Assembly (NCBI GenBank): GCA_006227785.1 | Contig: SBFU01000245.1 | Location: 1-5,730 of the forward strand | Reading direction: 5' to 3' | DNA from: Burkholderiales bacterium | Lineage (GTDB): Bacteria > Pseudomonadota > Gammaproteobacteria > Burkholderiales > Burkholderiaceae_C | Length of the DNA stretch: 5,730 nt | Shown here: positions 5,540 to 5,730 of the stretch, piece after piece | Layout of the letters: each line of letters begins with the position of its first letter | Position numbering within the stretch: position 1 is the stretch's first letter | Notes under the pieces: model-generated | Database searches by the model: none | What the model saw: only the letters and a program-made list of their open reading frames with translations | Told to the model about the DNA's origin: nothing | Made by a program: the position numbers and the translations under genes

Positions 5540-5730
5540 GGGCGCACCCGCTCCCTCAAGGCCTGCAGCATGGCGGGCTCGCTGCCCAGGTGCCCGCTTG
5601 GTGGCCGGTGAAGCCGGGACAGCCCAGGGGTCTGTGCGCAGGCCAGCCGGTGCCAGCGCCCGCTGTTGGCAGGAGGGCAGACCGCGTCGAAGCGGCCATG
5701 AACCCAGTCCATTTCAATGCCACGCCTGGC
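5527..5730 (-). CDS. Unrecognised protein, C-terminal part, running off the right edge
   Basis: An open minus-strand frame enters at the window edge and ends with TGA at 5527-5529, giving 67 residues of C-terminus. The segment contains three cysteines (in AVCPP, LACAQ and RPCVS), an RWHRLAC stretch, RLHRPPSG and a short amphipathic LQALRERV helix near the end. No family is recognised. Reality is supported by its tight junction with the downstream lipoprotein gene: the two overlap by 13 nt if the latter starts at 5539, or by 4 nt (ATGA) if it starts at 5530. Such overlaps suggest translational coupling in one operon. An internal ATG at 5712 exists, but the frame is open above it, so the gene probably begins outside the window. 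The product may be another accessory protein of the quinoprotein system; this rests on context only. Confidence 0.5.
   Translation of the reverse strand, partial: ARRGIEMDWVHGRFDAVCPPANSGRWHRLACAQTPGLSRLHRPPSGHLGSEPAMLQALRERVRPCVS

Noticed and set aside
1..5730. Mobile elements, CRISPR arrays, tRNA or rRNA genes
   Set aside because: No terminal repeats, transposase motifs, regularly spaced repeats or tRNA/rRNA-like folds were seen on either strand.

Overview
The window is high-GC, densely packed proteobacterial DNA. The protein sequences look beta-proteobacterial, most likely Burkholderiales; that is an impression from protein similarity and gene order, not a database result. Most of it reads as the accessory part of a periplasmic quinoprotein (PQQ-dependent) alcohol-oxidation locus. 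It has a PedF-type cytochrome c-550, a quinoprotein-associated periplasmic binding protein and a metallo-beta-lactamase-fold lipoprotein of the 'quinoprotein relay' type, plus a large AcoR/BmoR-type sigma-54 activator. The quinoprotein dehydrogenase itself is not in the window.

Layout, left to right. Positions 1-435 (+) hold the C-terminal part of a regulator with a PAS-like region joined directly to a Fis-type helix-turn-helix, with no AAA+ domain between. It converges on 483-1400 (-), the binding protein, which lies 49 nt downstream of the cytochrome c gene at 1450-1947 (-). The two probably form a cytochrome-binding protein operon. A 334-nt divergent control region (1948-2281) separates that operon from the sigma-54 activator at 2282-4504 (+). 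The activator overlaps, tail to tail by 24 nt, the metallo-beta-lactamase-fold lipoprotein gene at 4481-5539 (-). That gene is in turn overlapped at its 5' end by an unrecognised gene that runs off the right edge (5527-5730, -).

The most informative stretch is the divergent control region. It holds two perfect 7+7 palindromes (GCAACAC-N3-GTGTTGC and GCAACAC-N2-GTGTTGC) and a near-consensus -24/-12 promoter facing the cytochrome gene. A second, weaker -24/-12 candidate faces the activator. The simplest model is that the activator binds the palindromes in response to a small effector, perhaps an alcohol or aldehyde. It would then switch on the cytochrome operon through sigma-54 RNA polymerase, and possibly its own gene.

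Protein features worth noting: the metallo-beta-lactamase-fold lipoprotein lacks several canonical metal ligands although its frame is intact; the binding protein has no ABC permease or ATPase beside it; and the two regulators in the window share a PAS-plus-HTH plan but differ in having the AAA+ motor.
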